This document shows, piece after piece, positions 11,958 through 24,735 of a stretch of 64,000 bases of DNA. Within the stretch, counting starts at the first letter, position 1. The number at the start of each line of letters is the position of its first letter. Source of the stretch: Synaphobranchus kaupii (taxonomy: Eukaryota; Chordata; Actinopteri; Anguilliformes; Synaphobranchidae). The position numbers and the translations under genes are program-made. The notes below the pieces were generated by a model. That model ran no database searches, was not told the DNA's origin, and saw only the letters and a program-made list of their open reading frames with translations. The DNA is taken from assembly GCA_029718625.1 (NCBI GenBank), contig CM056379.1:68752670-68816669 (forward strand), in the 5' to 3' direction.

Positions 11958-12629
11958 TGTGACTAAGATGCCTCAAACCAACTAATGTTGTCAGATACAT
12001 TACCTCTCCAATTTACAAGCAATGCTTTTTGCAATTTTCCTTTTGTATATTTTAGAGGATTTATTCTTCGAAATAAACACAATAAAATGTTAATAGTTTC
12101 TTTAACATGTGACCAAGACACCTCAAACCAAGTTGCCTGTTGTCAGAGACAGGATACCTCAAATCTACAACTGATTATTTTTCAAATTTTTCCTTTTTAT
12201 ATTGTGAAGGAATTTTTCTTCAAAATAAATACACTAGAGTATAGCTCAAATTTCCATCTTATAAATATATATTTTTTATTTTTCATCAAAATAAAACGAC
12301 TAAAATTTCAATAGCTTCTGTGACATATGATGAAGACGGACGCCTCAAACCAATTTTAGTGTTGTCAAAGACATTATAGCTCAAATATACAGTTGATTAT
12401 TTTTTAAATTTTCCGTTTGTAAATTTTAAATAAATTTTTCTTCAAATTTAAAATGCTAACATTTCAATAGCTTCTGTGACATGTGACTAAGATGCCTCAA
12501 ACCAACTGTAATGTTGTCAGATACATTCTCCAATTTACAAGCAATGCTTTTTCCAATTTTACTTTTGTAAATTTTAAATCGATTTTTATTCAAATTTAAA
12601 ATGCAAACATTCCAATAGCTTCTGTGACA
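11958..12629 (+). repeat. Module T1-F-T4-T5 (672 bp)
   Basis: Segments start at 11958, 12108 (F), 12326 and 12482. The last is a T5 whose tail has been replaced by a T4 tail (CAAATTTAAAATGCAAAC). The same hybrid recurs at 16771 and 24588 but is absent from the 672-bp modules beyond 39 kb. The F anchor is TTTAACATGTGAC. Confidence 0.87.
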
Positions 12630-13606
12630 TGTGACTAAGATGCCTCAAACCAACTAATGTTGTCAGATACATTACCTCTCCAATTTACAAGCAATGCTTT
12701 TTGCAATTTTCCTTTTGTATATTTTAGAGGATTTATTCTTCGAAATAAACACAATAAAATGTTAATAGTTTCTGTAACATGTGACCAAGACACCTCAAAC
12801 CAAGTTGCCTGTTGTCAGAGACAGGATACCTCAAATCTACAACTGATTATTTTTCAAATTTTTCCTTTTTATATTGTGAAGGAATTTTTCTTCAAAATAA
12901 ATACACTAGAGTATAGCTCAAATTTCCATCTTATAAATATATATTTTTTATTTTTCATCAAAATAAAACGACTAAAATTTCAATAGCTTCTGTGACATAT
13001 GATGAAGACGGACGCCTCAAACCAATTTTAGTGTTGTCAAAGACATTATAGCTCAAATATAGAGTTGATTATTTTTTTAATTTTCCGTTTGTAAATTTTA
13101 AATGAATTTTTCTTCAAATTTAAAATGCAAACATTTCAATAGCTTCTGTGACATGTGACTAAGATGCCTCAACCCAACTGTAATGTTGTCAGATACATTC
13201 TCCAATTTACAAGCAATGCTTTTTCCAATTTTCCTTTTGTAAATTTTAAATAGATTTTTATTCAAATTAAAAGCACTAAAATGTCAATAGCTTCTGTGAC
13301 ATATGATGAAGACGCATGCCTCAAACCAATTTTAGTGTTCTCAAAGACATTATAGCTCAAATATAGAGTTGAATATTTTTTTAATTTTCCGTTTGTAAAT
13401 TTTAAATGAATTTTTCTTCAAATTTAAAATGCTAACATTTCAATAGCTTCTGTGACATGTCACTAAGATGCCTCAAACCAACTGTAATGTTGTCAGATAC
13501 ATTCTCCAATTTACAAGCAATGGTTTTTTCCAATTTTCCTTTTGTAAATTTTAAATCGATTTTTATTCAAAATAAAAGCACTAAAATTTCACTAGCTTCT
13601 GTGACA
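12630..13606 (+). repeat. Module T1-F-T4-T5-T4-T5 (977 bp)
   Basis: Segments start at 12630, 12780 (F), 12998, 13154, 13302 and 13458. The right part copies 8570-9317 including CTCAACCCAACTG. The left part matches 16919 instead. The 4289-bp self-similarity therefore begins near 8567 and ends near 17426. Confidence 0.86.
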
Positions 13607-15080
13607 TGTGACTAAGATGCCTCAAACCAAATAATTTTGTCAGATACATTACTTCTCCAATTTACAAGCAATGCTTTTTGCAATTTTCCTTTTGTATATT
13701 TTAGAGGATTTATTCTTCGAAATAAACACACTAAAATGTTAAGAGTTTCTGTAACGTGTGACCAAGACACCTCAAACCAAGTTGCCTGTTGTCAGAGACA
13801 GGATACCTCAAATCTACAACTGATTATTTTTAAAATGTTCCCTTTGTATATTTTAAAGGAATTTTTCTTCAAAATAAATACACTAAAATGTCAATAGTTC
13901 CTGTGTCATGTGACGAAGATACCTCAAAGCAAATTGACTGTTGTCAGAGATAGTATAGCTCAAATTTCCATCTCATAAATATATATTTTTTATTTTTCAT
14001 CAAAATCGAACTACTAAAATTTCAATAGCTTCTGTGACATGTGACCAAGACACCTCAAACCAAGTTGCCTGTTGTCAGAGACAGGATAGCTTAAATTTGC
14101 AACTGACTATTTTTCAAATTTTCCCTTTATATATTTTAAAGGAATTTTTCTTCAAAATAAATACACTAAAATGTCAATAGTTTCTGTAACATGTGACCAA
14201 GACACCTAAAACCAAGTTGCCTGTTGTCAGAGACAGGAAACCTCAAATCTACAACTAATTATTTTTAAAATTTTCCCTTTGTATATTTTAAAAGAATTTT
14301 TCTCCAAAATAAATAAACTAAAATGTCAATAGTTTCTGTGTCATGTGACCAAGATACCTCAAAGGAAATTGACTGTTGTCAGAGAGTATAGCTCAAATTT
14401 CCCTCTTATAAATATATATTTTAAATTTTTCTTCAAAATAGAACTACTAAAATTTCAATAGCTTCTGTGACATATGATGAAGACGCACGCCTCAAACCAA
14501 GTTTACTGTTGTCAAAGACATTATAGCTCAAATATACAGTTGATTATTTTTTAAATTTTCCGTTTGTAAATTTTAAATGAATTTTTCTTCAAATTTAAAA
14601 TGCTAACATTTCAATAGCTTCTGTGACATGTGATTAAGATGCCTCAAACCAACTATAATGTTGTCAGATACATTCTCCAATTTACAAGCAATGCTTTTTC
14701 CAATTTTCCTTTTGTAAATTTTAAATAGATTTTTATTCAAAATAAAAGCACTAAAATGTCAATAGCTTCTGTGACATATGATGAAGACGCATGCCTCAAA
14801 CCAATTTTAGTGTTCTCAAAGACATTATAGCTCAAATATAGAGTTGATTATTTTTTTAATTTTCCGTTTGTAAATTTTAAATGAATTTTTCTTAAAATTT
14901 AAAATGCTAACATTTCAATAGCTTCTGTGACATGTCACTAAGATGCCTCAAACCAACTGTAATGTTGTCAGATACATTCTCCACTTTACAAGCAATGCTT
15001 TTTCCAATTTTCCTTTTGTAAATTTTAAATCGATTTTTATTCAAAATAAAACCGCTAAAATTTCAATAGCTTCTGTGACA
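13607..15080 (+). repeat. Module, 10-mer (1474 bp), second copy
   Basis: This is a copy of 9318-10791 displaced by 4289 bp. Segments start at 13607, 13757, 13909, 14040, 14192, 14344, 14473, 14629, 14777 and 14933. Differences seen: T at 14096 against A at 9807, and T at 14574 against A at 10285. Confidence 0.88.
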
Positions 15081-16246
15081 TGTGACTAAGATGCCTCAAA
15101 CCAACTAATTTTGTCAGATACATTCTCCAATTTACAAGCAATGCTTTTTGCAATTTTCCTTTTGTATATTTTAGAGGATTTATTCTTCGAAATAAACACA
15201 CTAAAATGTTAAGAGTTTCTGTAACATGTGACCAAGACACCTCAAACCAAGTTGCCTGTTGTCAGAGACAGGATACCTCAAATCTACAACTGATTATTTT
15301 TAAAATGTTCCCTTTGTATATTTTAAAGGAATTTTTCTTCAAAATAAATACACTAAAATGTCAATAGTTCCTGTGTCATGTGACGAAGATACCTCAAAGC
15401 AAATTGACTGTTGTCAGAGATAGTATAGCTCAAATTTCCATCTCATAAATATATATTTTTTATTTTTCATCAAAATCGAACTACTAAAATTTCAATAGCT
15501 TCTGTGACATGTGACCAAGACACCTCAAACCAAGTTGCCTGTTGTCAGAGACAGGATAGCTTAAATTTGCAACTGACTATTTTTCAAATTTTCCCTTTAT
15601 ATATTTTAAAGGAATTTTTCTTCAAAATAAATACACTAAAATGTCAATAGTTTCTGTAACATGTGACCAAGACACCTCAAACCAAGTTGCCTGTTGTCAG
15701 AGACAGGAAACCTCAAATCTACAACTAATTATTTTTAAAATTTTCCCTTTGTATATTTTAAAAGAATTTTTCTCCAAAATAAATAAACTAAAATGTCAAT
15801 AGTTTCTGTGTCATGTGACCAAGATACCTCAAAGGAAATTGACTGTTGTCAGAGAGTATAGCTCAAATTTCCCTCTTATTAATATATATTTTAAATTTTT
15901 CTTCAAAATAGAACTACTAAAATTTCAATAGCTTCTGTGACATGTGATGAAGACGCACGCCTCAAACCAATTTTAGTGTTGTCAAAGACATTATAGCTCA
16001 AATATACAGTTGATTATTTTTTAAATTTTCCGTTTGTAAATTTTAAATGAATTTTTCTTCAAATTTAAAATGCAAACATTCCAATAGCTTCTGTGACATG
16101 TGACTGAGATGCCTCAAACCAACTGTAATGTTGTCAGATACATTCGCCAATTTACAAGCAATGCTTTTTCCAATTTTCCTTTTGTAAATTTTAAATAGAT
16201 TTTTATTCAAAATAAAAGCAATAAAATTTCAATAGCTTCTGTGACA
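15081..16246 (+). repeat. Module, 8-mer (1166 bp); opens the 7817-bp HOR
   Basis: Copy of 10792-11957; segments at 15081, 15227, 15379, 15510, 15662, 15814, 15943 and 16099. The base at 15605 is T where 11316 has C. It belongs both to the second 4289-bp copy and to the first 7817-bp copy. Confidence 0.88.
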
Positions 16247-16918
16247 TGTGACTAAGATGCCTCAAACCAACTAATGTTGTCAGATACATTACCTCTCCAA
16301 TTTACAAGCAATGCTTTTTGCAATTTTCCTTTTGTATATTTTAGAGGATTTATTCTTCGAAATAAACACAATAAAATGTTAATAGTTTCTTTAACATGTG
16401 ACCAAGACACCTCAAACCAAGTTGCCTGTTGTCAGAGACAGGATACCTCAAATCTACAACTGATTATTTTTCAAATTTTTCCTTTTTATATTGTGAAGGA
16501 ATTTTTCTTCAAAATAAATACACTAGAGTATAGCTCAAATTTCCATCTTATAAATATATATTTTTTATTTTTCATCAAAATAAAACGACTAAAATTTCAA
16601 TAGCTTCTGTGACATATGATGAAGACGGACGCCTCAAACCAATTTTAGTGTTGTCAAAGACATTATAGCTCAAATATACAGTTGATTATTTTTTAAATTT
16701 TCCGTTTGTAAATTTTAAATAAATTTTTCTTCAAATTTAAAATGCTAACATTTCAATAGCTTCTGTGACATGTGACTAAGATGCCTCAAACCAACTGTAA
16801 TGTTGTCAGATACATTCTCCAATTTACAAGCAATGCTTTTTCCAATTTTACTTTTGTAAATTTTAAATCGATTTTTATTCAAATTTAAAATGCAAACATT
16901 CCAATAGCTTCTGTGACA
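16247..16918 (+). repeat. Module T1-F-T4-T5 (672 bp)
   Basis: Copy of 11958-12629; segments at 16247, 16397 (F), 16615 and 16771. It keeps the T5 with a T4 tail. Confidence 0.88.
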
Positions 16919-17895
16919 TGTGACTAAGATGCCTCAAACCAACTAATGTTGTCAGATACATTACCTCTCCAATTTACAAGCAATGCTTTTTGCAATTTTC
17001 CTTTTGTATATTTTAGAGGATTTATTCTTCGAAATAAACACAATAAAATGTTAATAGTTTCTGTAACATGTGACCAAGACACCTCAAACCAAGTTGCCTG
17101 TTGTCAGAGACAGGATACCTCAAATCTACAACTGATTATTTTTCAAATTTTTCCTTTTTATATTGTGAAGGAATTTTTCTTCAAAATAAATACACTAGAG
17201 TATAGCTCAAATTTCCATCTTATAAATATATATTTTTTATTTTTCATCAAAATAAAACGACTAAAATTTCAATAGCTTCTGTGACATATGATGAAGACGG
17301 ACGCCTCAAACCAATTTTAGTGTTGTCAAAGACATTATAGCTCAAATATAGAGTTGATTATTTTTTTAATTTTCCGTTTGTAAATTTTAAATGAATTTTT
17401 CTTCAAATTTAAAATGCAAACATTTCACTAGCTTCTGTGACATGTGACTAAGATGCCTCAAACCAACTGTAATGTTGTCAGATACATTCTCCAATTTACA
17501 AGCAATGCTTTTTCCAATTTTCCTTTTGTAAATTTTAAATAGATTTTTATTCAAAATAAAAGCACTAAAATGTCAATAGCTTCTGTGACATATGATGAAG
17601 ACGCATGCCTCAAACCAATTTTAGTGTTCTCAAAGACATTATAGCTCAAATATAGAGTTGATTATTTTTTTAATTTTCCGTTTGTAAATTTTAAATGAAT
17701 TTTTCTTCAAATTTAAAATGCTAACATTTCAATAGCTTCTGTGACATGTCACTAAGATGCCTCAAACCAACTGTAATGTTGTCAGATACATTCTCCAATT
17801 TACAAGCAATGGTTTTTTCCAATTTTCCTTTTGTAAATTTTAAATCGATTTTTATTCAAAATAAAAGCACTAAAATTTCAATAGCTTCTGTGACA
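16919..17895 (+). repeat. Module T1-F-T4-T5-T4-T5 (977 bp)
   Basis: Segments at 16919, 17069 (F), 17287, 17443, 17591 and 17747. Its left half copies 12630-13137. After about 17427 it departs from that copy (CATTTCACTAGC, and CTCAAACCAACTG instead of CTCAACCC), marking the end of the 4289-bp similarity. Confidence 0.87.
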
Positions 17896-18871
17896 TGTGA
17901 CTAAGATGCCTCAAACCAACTAATTTTGACAGATACATTACTTCTCCAATTTACAAGCAATGCTTTTTGCAATTTTCCTTTTGTATATTTTAGAGGATTT
18001 ATTCTTCGAAATAAACACACTAAAATGTTAAGAGTTTCTGTAACGTGTGACCAAGACACCTCAAACCAAGTTGCCTGTTGTCAGAGACAGGATACCTCAA
18101 ATCTACAACTGATTATTTTTCAAATTTGTCCTTTTTATATTGTGAAGGAATTTTTCTTCAAAATAAATACACTACAGTATAGCTCAAATTTCCATCTTAT
18201 AAATATATATTTTTTATTTTTCATCAAAATAAAACGACTAAAATTTCAATAGCTTCTGTGACATATGATGAAGACGGACGCCTCAAACCAATTTTAGTGT
18301 TGTCAAAGACATTATAGCTCAAATATAGAGTTGATTATTTTTTTAATTTTCCGTTTGTAAATTTTAAATGAATTTTTCTTCAAATTTAAAATGCAAGCAT
18401 TTCAATAGCTTCTGTGACATGTGACTAAGATGCCTCAAACCAACTGTAATGTTGTCAGATACATTCTCCAATTTACAAGCAATGCTTTTTCCAATTTTCC
18501 TTTTGTAAATTTTAAATAGATTTTTATTCAAAATAAAAGCACTAAAATGTCAATAGCTTCTGTGACATATGATGAAGACGCATGCCTCAAACCAATTTTA
18601 GTGTTCTCAAAGACATTATAGCTCAAATATAGAGTTGATTATTTTTTTAATTTTCCGTTTGTAAATTTTAAATGAATTTTTCTTAAAATTTAAAATGCTA
18701 ACATTTCAATAGCTTCTGTGACATGTCACTAAGATGCCTCAAACCAACTGTAATGTTGTCAGATACATTCTCCACTTTACAAGCAATGCTTTTTCCAATT
18801 TTCCTTTTGTAAATTTTAAATCGATTTTTATTCAAAATAAAAGCGCTAAAATTTCAATAGCTTCTGTGACA
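17896..18871 (+). repeat. Module T1-F-T4-T5-T4-T5 (976 bp)
   Basis: Segments at 17896, 18046 (F, with CACTACAGTATAG and TTTGTCCTTTTTATA), 18264, 18420, 18568 and 18724. Its nearest relative outside the 7817-bp HOR is 5976-6951. Confidence 0.87.
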
Positions 18872-20259
18872 TGTGACTAAGATGCCTCAAACCAACTAAT
18901 TTTGTCAGATACATTCTCCAATTTACAAGCAATGCTTTTTGCAATTTTCCTTTTGTATATTTTAGAGGATTTATTCTTCGAAATAAACACACTAAAATGT
19001 TAAGAGTTTCTGTAACATGTGACCAAGACACCTCAAACCAAGTTGCCTGTTGTCAGAGACAGGATACCTCAAATCTACAACTGATTATTTTTAAAATGTT
19101 CCCTTTGTATATTTTAAAGGAATTTTTCTTCAAAATAAATACACTAAAATGTCAATAGTTCCTGTGTCATGTGACGAAGATACCTCAAAGCAAATTGACT
19201 GTTGTCAGAGATAGTATAGCTCAAATTTCCATCTCATAAATATATATTTTTTATTTTTCATCAAAATCGAACTACTAAAATTTCAATAGCTTCTGTGACA
19301 TGTGACCAAGACACCTCAAACCAAGTTGCCTGTTGTCAGAGACAGGATAGCTTAAATTTGCAACTGACTATTTTTCAAATTTTCCCTTTATATATTTTAA
19401 AGGAATTTTTCTTCAAAATAAATACACTAAAATGTCAATAGTTTCTGTAACATGTGACCAAGACACCTCAAACCAAGTTGCCTGTTGTCAGAGACAGGAA
19501 ACCTCAAATCTACAACTAATTATTTTTAAAATTTTCCCTTTGTATATTTTAAAAGAATTTTTCTCCAAAATAAATAAACTAAAATGTCAATAGTTTCTGT
19601 GTCATGTGACCAAGATACCTCAAAGGAAATTGACTGTTGTCAGAGAGTATAGCTCAAATTTCCCTCTTATTAATATATATTTTAAATTTTTCTTCAAAAT
19701 AGAACTACTACAATTTCAATAGCTTCTGTGACATGTGATGAAGACGCACGCCTAAAACCAATTTTAGTGTTGTCAAAGACATTATACCTCAAATATACAG
19801 TTGATTATTTTTTTAATTTTGCCTTTGTATATTTTAAAGGAATTTTTCTTCAAAATAAATACACTAGAGTATAGCTCAAATTTCGTTCTTATAAATATAT
19901 ATTTTTTATTTTTCTTCAAAATAAAACGACTAAAATTTCAATAGCTTCTGTGACATATGATGAAGACGGACGCCTCAAACCAATTTTAGTGTTGTCAAAG
20001 ACATTATAGCTCAAATATAGAGTTGATTATTTTTTAAATTTTCCGTTTGCAAATTTTAAATGAATTTTTCTTCAAATTTAAAATGCTAACATTTCAATAG
20101 CTTCTGTGACATGTGACTAAGATGCCTCAAACCAACTGTAATGTTGTCAGATACATTCTCCAATTTACAAGCAATGCTTTTTCCAATTTTACTTTTGTAA
20201 ATTTTAAATCGATTTTTATTCAAAATAAAAGCACTAAAATTTCAATAGCTTCTGTGACA
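18872..20259 (+). repeat. Module with recombinant X (1388 bp)
   Basis: T1 (146 bp) 18872, T2 19018, T3 19170, T2 19301, T2 19453, T3' 19605, X 19734, T4 19956, T5 20112. T3' ends in ACTACTACAATTTC, a variant kept in the copy at 26689 but not in that at 30715. Confidence 0.87.
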
Positions 20260-21579
20260 TGTGACTAAGATGCCTCAAACCAAATAATTTTGTCAGATAC
20301 ATTACTTCTCCAATTTACAAGCAATGCTTTTTGCAATTTTCCTTTTGTATATTTTAGAGGATTTATTCTTCGAAATAAACACAATAAAATGTTAATGGTT
20401 TCTGTAACATGTGACCAAGACACCTCAAACCAAGTTAACTGTTGTCAGAGACAGGATACCTCAAATCTACAACTGATTATTTTTCAAATTTTCCCTTTGT
20501 ATATTTTAAAGGAACTTTTCTTCAAGATAAATACACTAAAATGTCAATAGTTTCTGTGTCATGTGACCAAGACACCTCAAACCAAGTTTCCTGTTGTCAG
20601 AGACAGGATACCTCAAATCTACAACTGATTATTTTTAAAATTTTCCCTTTGTATATTTTAAAAGAATTTTTCTCCAAAATAAATACACTAAAATGTCAAT
20701 AGTTTCTGTGTCATGTGACGAAGATACCTCAAAGCAAATTGACTGTTGTCAGAGATAGTATAGCTCAAATTTCCCTCTCATAAATATATATTTTTTATTT
20801 TTCATCAAAATAAAACTACTAAAATTTCAATAGCTTCTGTGACATGTGACCAAGACACCTCAAACCAAGTTGCCTGTTGTCAGAGACAGGATAGCTTAAA
20901 TTTACAACTGACTATTTTTCAAATGTTCCCTTTATATATTTTAAAGGAATTTTTCTTCAAAATAAATACACTAAAATGTCAATAGTTTCTGTAACATGTG
21001 ACCAAGACACCTCAAACCAAGTTGCCTGTTGTCAGAGACAGGATACCTCAAATCTACAACTGATTATTTTTAAAATTTTCCCTTTGTATATTTTAAAATA
21101 ATTTTTCTCCAAAATAAATAAACTAAAATGTCAATAGTTTCTGTGTCATGTGACCAAGATACCTCAAAGGAAATTGACTGTTGTCAGAGAGTATAGCTCA
21201 AATTTCCCTCTTATAAATATATATTTTAAATTTTTCTTCAAAATAGAACTACTAAAATTTCAATAGCTTCTGTGACATATGATGAAGACGCATGCCTCAA
21301 ACCAATTTTAGTGTTCTCAGACATTATAGCTCAAATATAGAGTTGATTATTTTTTTAATTTTCCATTTGTAAATTTTAAATGAATTTTTCTTAAAATTTA
21401 AAATGCTAACATTTCAATAGCTTCTGTGACATGTCACTAAGATGCCTCAAACCAACTGTAATGTTGTCAGATACATTCTCCACTTTACAAGCAATGCTTT
21501 TTCCAATTTTCCTTTTGTAAATTTTAAATCGATTTTTATTCAAAATAAAAGCGCTAAAATTTCAATAGCTTCTGTGACA
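20260..21579 (+). repeat. Module, 9-mer with an extra T2 (1320 bp)
   Basis: T1 20260, T2 20410, an extra T2 20562, T3 20714, T2 20845, T2 20997, T3' 21149, T4 (154 bp) 21278, T5 21432. Against 1-1120 it has one additional 152-bp monomer. It also has a two-base loss in T4 (TTCTCAGACATT instead of TTCTCAAAGACATT). Confidence 0.88.
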
Positions 21580-22897
21580 TGTGACTAAGATGCCTCAAAC
21601 CAACTAATTTTGTCAGATACATTCTCCAATTTACAAGCAATGCTTTTTGCAATTTTCCTTTTGTATATTTTAGAGGATTTATTCTTCGAAATAAACACAC
21701 TAAAATGTTAAGAGTTTCTGTAACATGTGACCAAGACACCTCAAACCAAGTTGCCTGTTGTCAGAGACAGGATACCTCAAATCTACAACTGATTATTTTT
21801 AAAATGTTCCCTTTGTATATTTTAAAGGAATTTTTCTTCAAAATAAATACACTAAAATGTCAATAGTTCCTGTGTCATGTGACGAAGATACCTCAAAGCA
21901 AATTGACTGTTGTCAGAGATAGTATAGCTCAAATTTCCATCTCATAAATATATATTTTATATTTTTCATCAAAATAGAACTACTAGAATTTCAATAGCTT
22001 CTGTGACATGTGACCAAGACACCTCAAACCAAGTTGCCTGTTGTCAGAGACAGGATAGCTTAAATTTACAACTGACTATTTTTAAAATGTTCCCTTTATA
22101 TATTTTAAAGGAATTTTTCTTCAAAATAAATACACTAAATTGTCAATAGTTTCTGTAACATGTGACCAAGACACCTCAAAGGAAATTGACTGTTGTCAGA
22201 GAGTATAGCTCAAATTTCCCTCTTATAAATATATATTTTAAATTTTTCTTCAAAATAGAACTACTAAAATTTCAATAGCTTCTGTGACATGTGATGAAGA
22301 CGCACGCCTCAAACCAATTTTAGTGTTGTCAAAGACATTATAGCTCAAATATACAGTTGATTATTTTTTTAATTTTCCGTTTGTAAATTTTAAATGAATT
22401 TTTCTTCAAATTTAAAATGCAAGCATTTCAATAGCTTCTGTGACATGTGACTAAGATGCCTCAAACCAACTGTAATGTTGTCAGATACATTCTCCAATTT
22501 ACAAGCAATGCTTTTTCCAATTTTCCTTTTGTAAATTTTAAATAGATTTTTATTCAAAATAAAAGCACTAAAATGTCAATAGCTTCTGTGACATATGATG
22601 AAGACGCATGCCTCAAACCAATTTTAGTGTTCTCAAAGACATTATAGCTCAAATATAGAGTTGATTATTTTTTTAATTTTCCGTTTGTAAATTTTAAATG
22701 AATTTTTCTTAAAATTTAAAATGCTAACATTTCAATAGCTTCTGTGACATGTCACTAAGATGCCTCAAACCAACTGTAATGTTGTCAGATACATTCTCCA
22801 CTTTACAAGCAATGCTTTTTCCAATTTTCCTTTTGTAAATTTTAAATCGATTTTTATTCAAAATAAAAGCGCTAAAATTTCAATAGCTTCTGTGACA
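21580..22897 (+). repeat. Module, 9-mer with T2/T3' hybrid (1318 bp)
   Basis: T1 (146 bp) 21580, T2 21726, T3 21878, T2 22009, a T2/T3' hybrid 22161, T4 22290, T5 22446, T4 22594, T5 22750. The hybrid starts GACACCTCAAAGG: a T2 anchor with a T3' body. It resembles 1121-1986 and closes the first 7817-bp copy. Confidence 0.87.
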
Positions 22898-24063
22898 TGT
22901 GACTAAGATGCCTCAAACCAACTAATTTTGTCAGATACATTCTCCAATTTACAAGCAATGCTTTTTGCAATTTTCCTTTTGTATATTTTAGAGGATTTAT
23001 TCTTCGAAATAAACACACTAAAATGTTAAGAGTTTCTGTAACATGTGACCAAGACACCTCAAACCAAGTTGCCTGTTGTCAGAGACAGGATACCTCAAAT
23101 CTACAACTGATTATTTTTAAAATGTTCCCTTTGTATATTTTAAAGGAATTTTTCTTCAAAATAAATACACTAAAATGTCAATAGTTCCTGTGTCATGTGA
23201 CGAAGATACCTCAAAGCAAATTGACTGTTGTCAGAGATAGTATAGCTCAAATTTCCATCTCATAAATATATATTTTTTATTTTTCATCAAAATCGAACTA
23301 CTAAAATTTCAATAGCTTCTGTGACATGTGACCAAGACACCTCAAACCAAGTTGCCTGTTGTCAGAGACAGGATAGCTTAAATTTGCAACTGACTATTTT
23401 TCAAATTTTCCCTTTATATATTTTAAAGGAATTTTTCTTCAAAATAAATACACTAAAATGTCAATAGTTTCTGTAACATGTGACCAAGACACCTCAAACC
23501 AAGTTGCCTGTTGTCAGAGACAGGAAACCTCAAATCTACAACTAATTATTTTTAAAATTTTCCCTTTGTATATTTTAAAAGAATTTTTCTCCAAAATAAA
23601 TAAACTAAAATGTCAATAGTTTCTGTGTCATGTGACCAAGATACCTCAAAGGAAATTGACTGTTGTCAGAGAGTATAGCTCAAATTTCCCTCTTATTAAT
23701 ATATATTTTAAATTTTTCTTCAAAATAGAACTACTAAAATTTCAATAGCTTCTGTGACATGTGATGAAGACGCACGCCTCAAACCAATTTTAGTGTTGTC
23801 AAAGACATTATAGCTCAAATATACAGTTGATTATTTTTTAAATTTTCCGTTTGTAAATTTTAAATGAATTTTTCTTCAAATTTAAAATGCAAACATTCCA
23901 ATAGCTTCTGTGACATGTGACTGAGATGCCTCAAACCAACTGTAATGTTGTCAGATACATTCGCCAATTTACAAGCAATGCTTTTTCCAATTTTCCTTTT
24001 GTAAATTTTAAATAGATTTTTATTCAAAATAAAAGCAATAAAATTTCAATAGCTTCTGTGACA
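22898..24063 (+). repeat. Module, 8-mer (1166 bp)
   Basis: Copy of 15081-16246 at an offset of 7817. Its T1 is preceded by AAAAGCGCTAAAA where the earlier copy has AAAACCGCTAAAA, so the duplication joint lies close to this boundary. Confidence 0.88.
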
Positions 24064-24735
24064 TGTGACTAAGATGCCTCAAACCAACTAATGTTGTCAG
24101 ATACATTACCTCTCCAATTTACAAGCAATGCTTTTTGCAATTTTCCTTTTGTATATTTTAGAGGATTTATTCTTCGAAATAAACACAATAAAATGTTAAT
24201 AGTTTCTTTAACATGTGACCAAGACACCTCAAACCAAGTTGCCTGTTGTCAGAGACAGGATACCTCAAATCTACAACTGATTATTTTTCAAATTTTTCCT
24301 TTTTATATTGTGAAGGAATTTTTCTTCAAAATAAATACACTAGAGTATAGCTCAAATTTCCATCTTATAAATATATATTTTTTATTTTTCATCAAAATAA
24401 AACGACTAAAATTTCAATAGCTTCTGTGACATATGATGAAGACGGACGCCTCAAACCAATTTTAGTGTTGTCAAAGACATTATAGCTCAAATATACAGTT
24501 GATTATTTTTTAAATTTTCCGTTTGTAAATTTTAAATAAATTTTTCTTCAAATTTAAAATGCTAACATTTCAATAGCTTCTGTGACATGTGACTAAGATG
24601 CCTCAAACCAACTGTAATGTTGTCAGATACATTCTCCAATTTACAAGCAATGCTTTTTCCAATTTTACTTTTGTAAATTTTAAATCGATTTTTATTCAAA
24701 TTTAAAATGCAAACATTCCAATAGCTTCTGTGACA
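24064..24735 (+). repeat. Module T1-F-T4-T5 (672 bp)
   Basis: Copy of 16247-16918 at an offset of 7817; segments at 24064, 24214 (F), 24432 and 24588 (T5 with T4 tail). Confidence 0.88.

Larger units (their letters stand above)
9318..13606 (+). repeat. 4289-bp HOR, copy 1
   Basis: Four modules (1474 + 1166 + 672 + 977 bp; 28 segments) in an order repeated exactly from 13607. Sequence similarity at this offset runs from about 8567 to about 13137, slightly out of phase with the module edges. Three substitutions were noticed by eye (9807, 10285, 11316 against 14096, 14574, 15605). Confidence 0.88.
13607..17895 (+). repeat. 4289-bp HOR, copy 2
   Basis: Second copy of 9318-13606. Its last three modules (15081-17895) were later duplicated again as the first part of the 7817-bp HOR, so this event came first. 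Confidence 0.87.
15081..22897 (+). repeat. 7817-bp HOR, copy 1 (51 segments)
   Basis: Seven modules of 1166, 672, 977, 976, 1388, 1320 and 1318 bp. The following 7817 bases have the same modules, lengths and hybrid monomers. Because flanking monomers are alike, the exact joint is uncertain by a few hundred bases. Confidence 0.9.
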
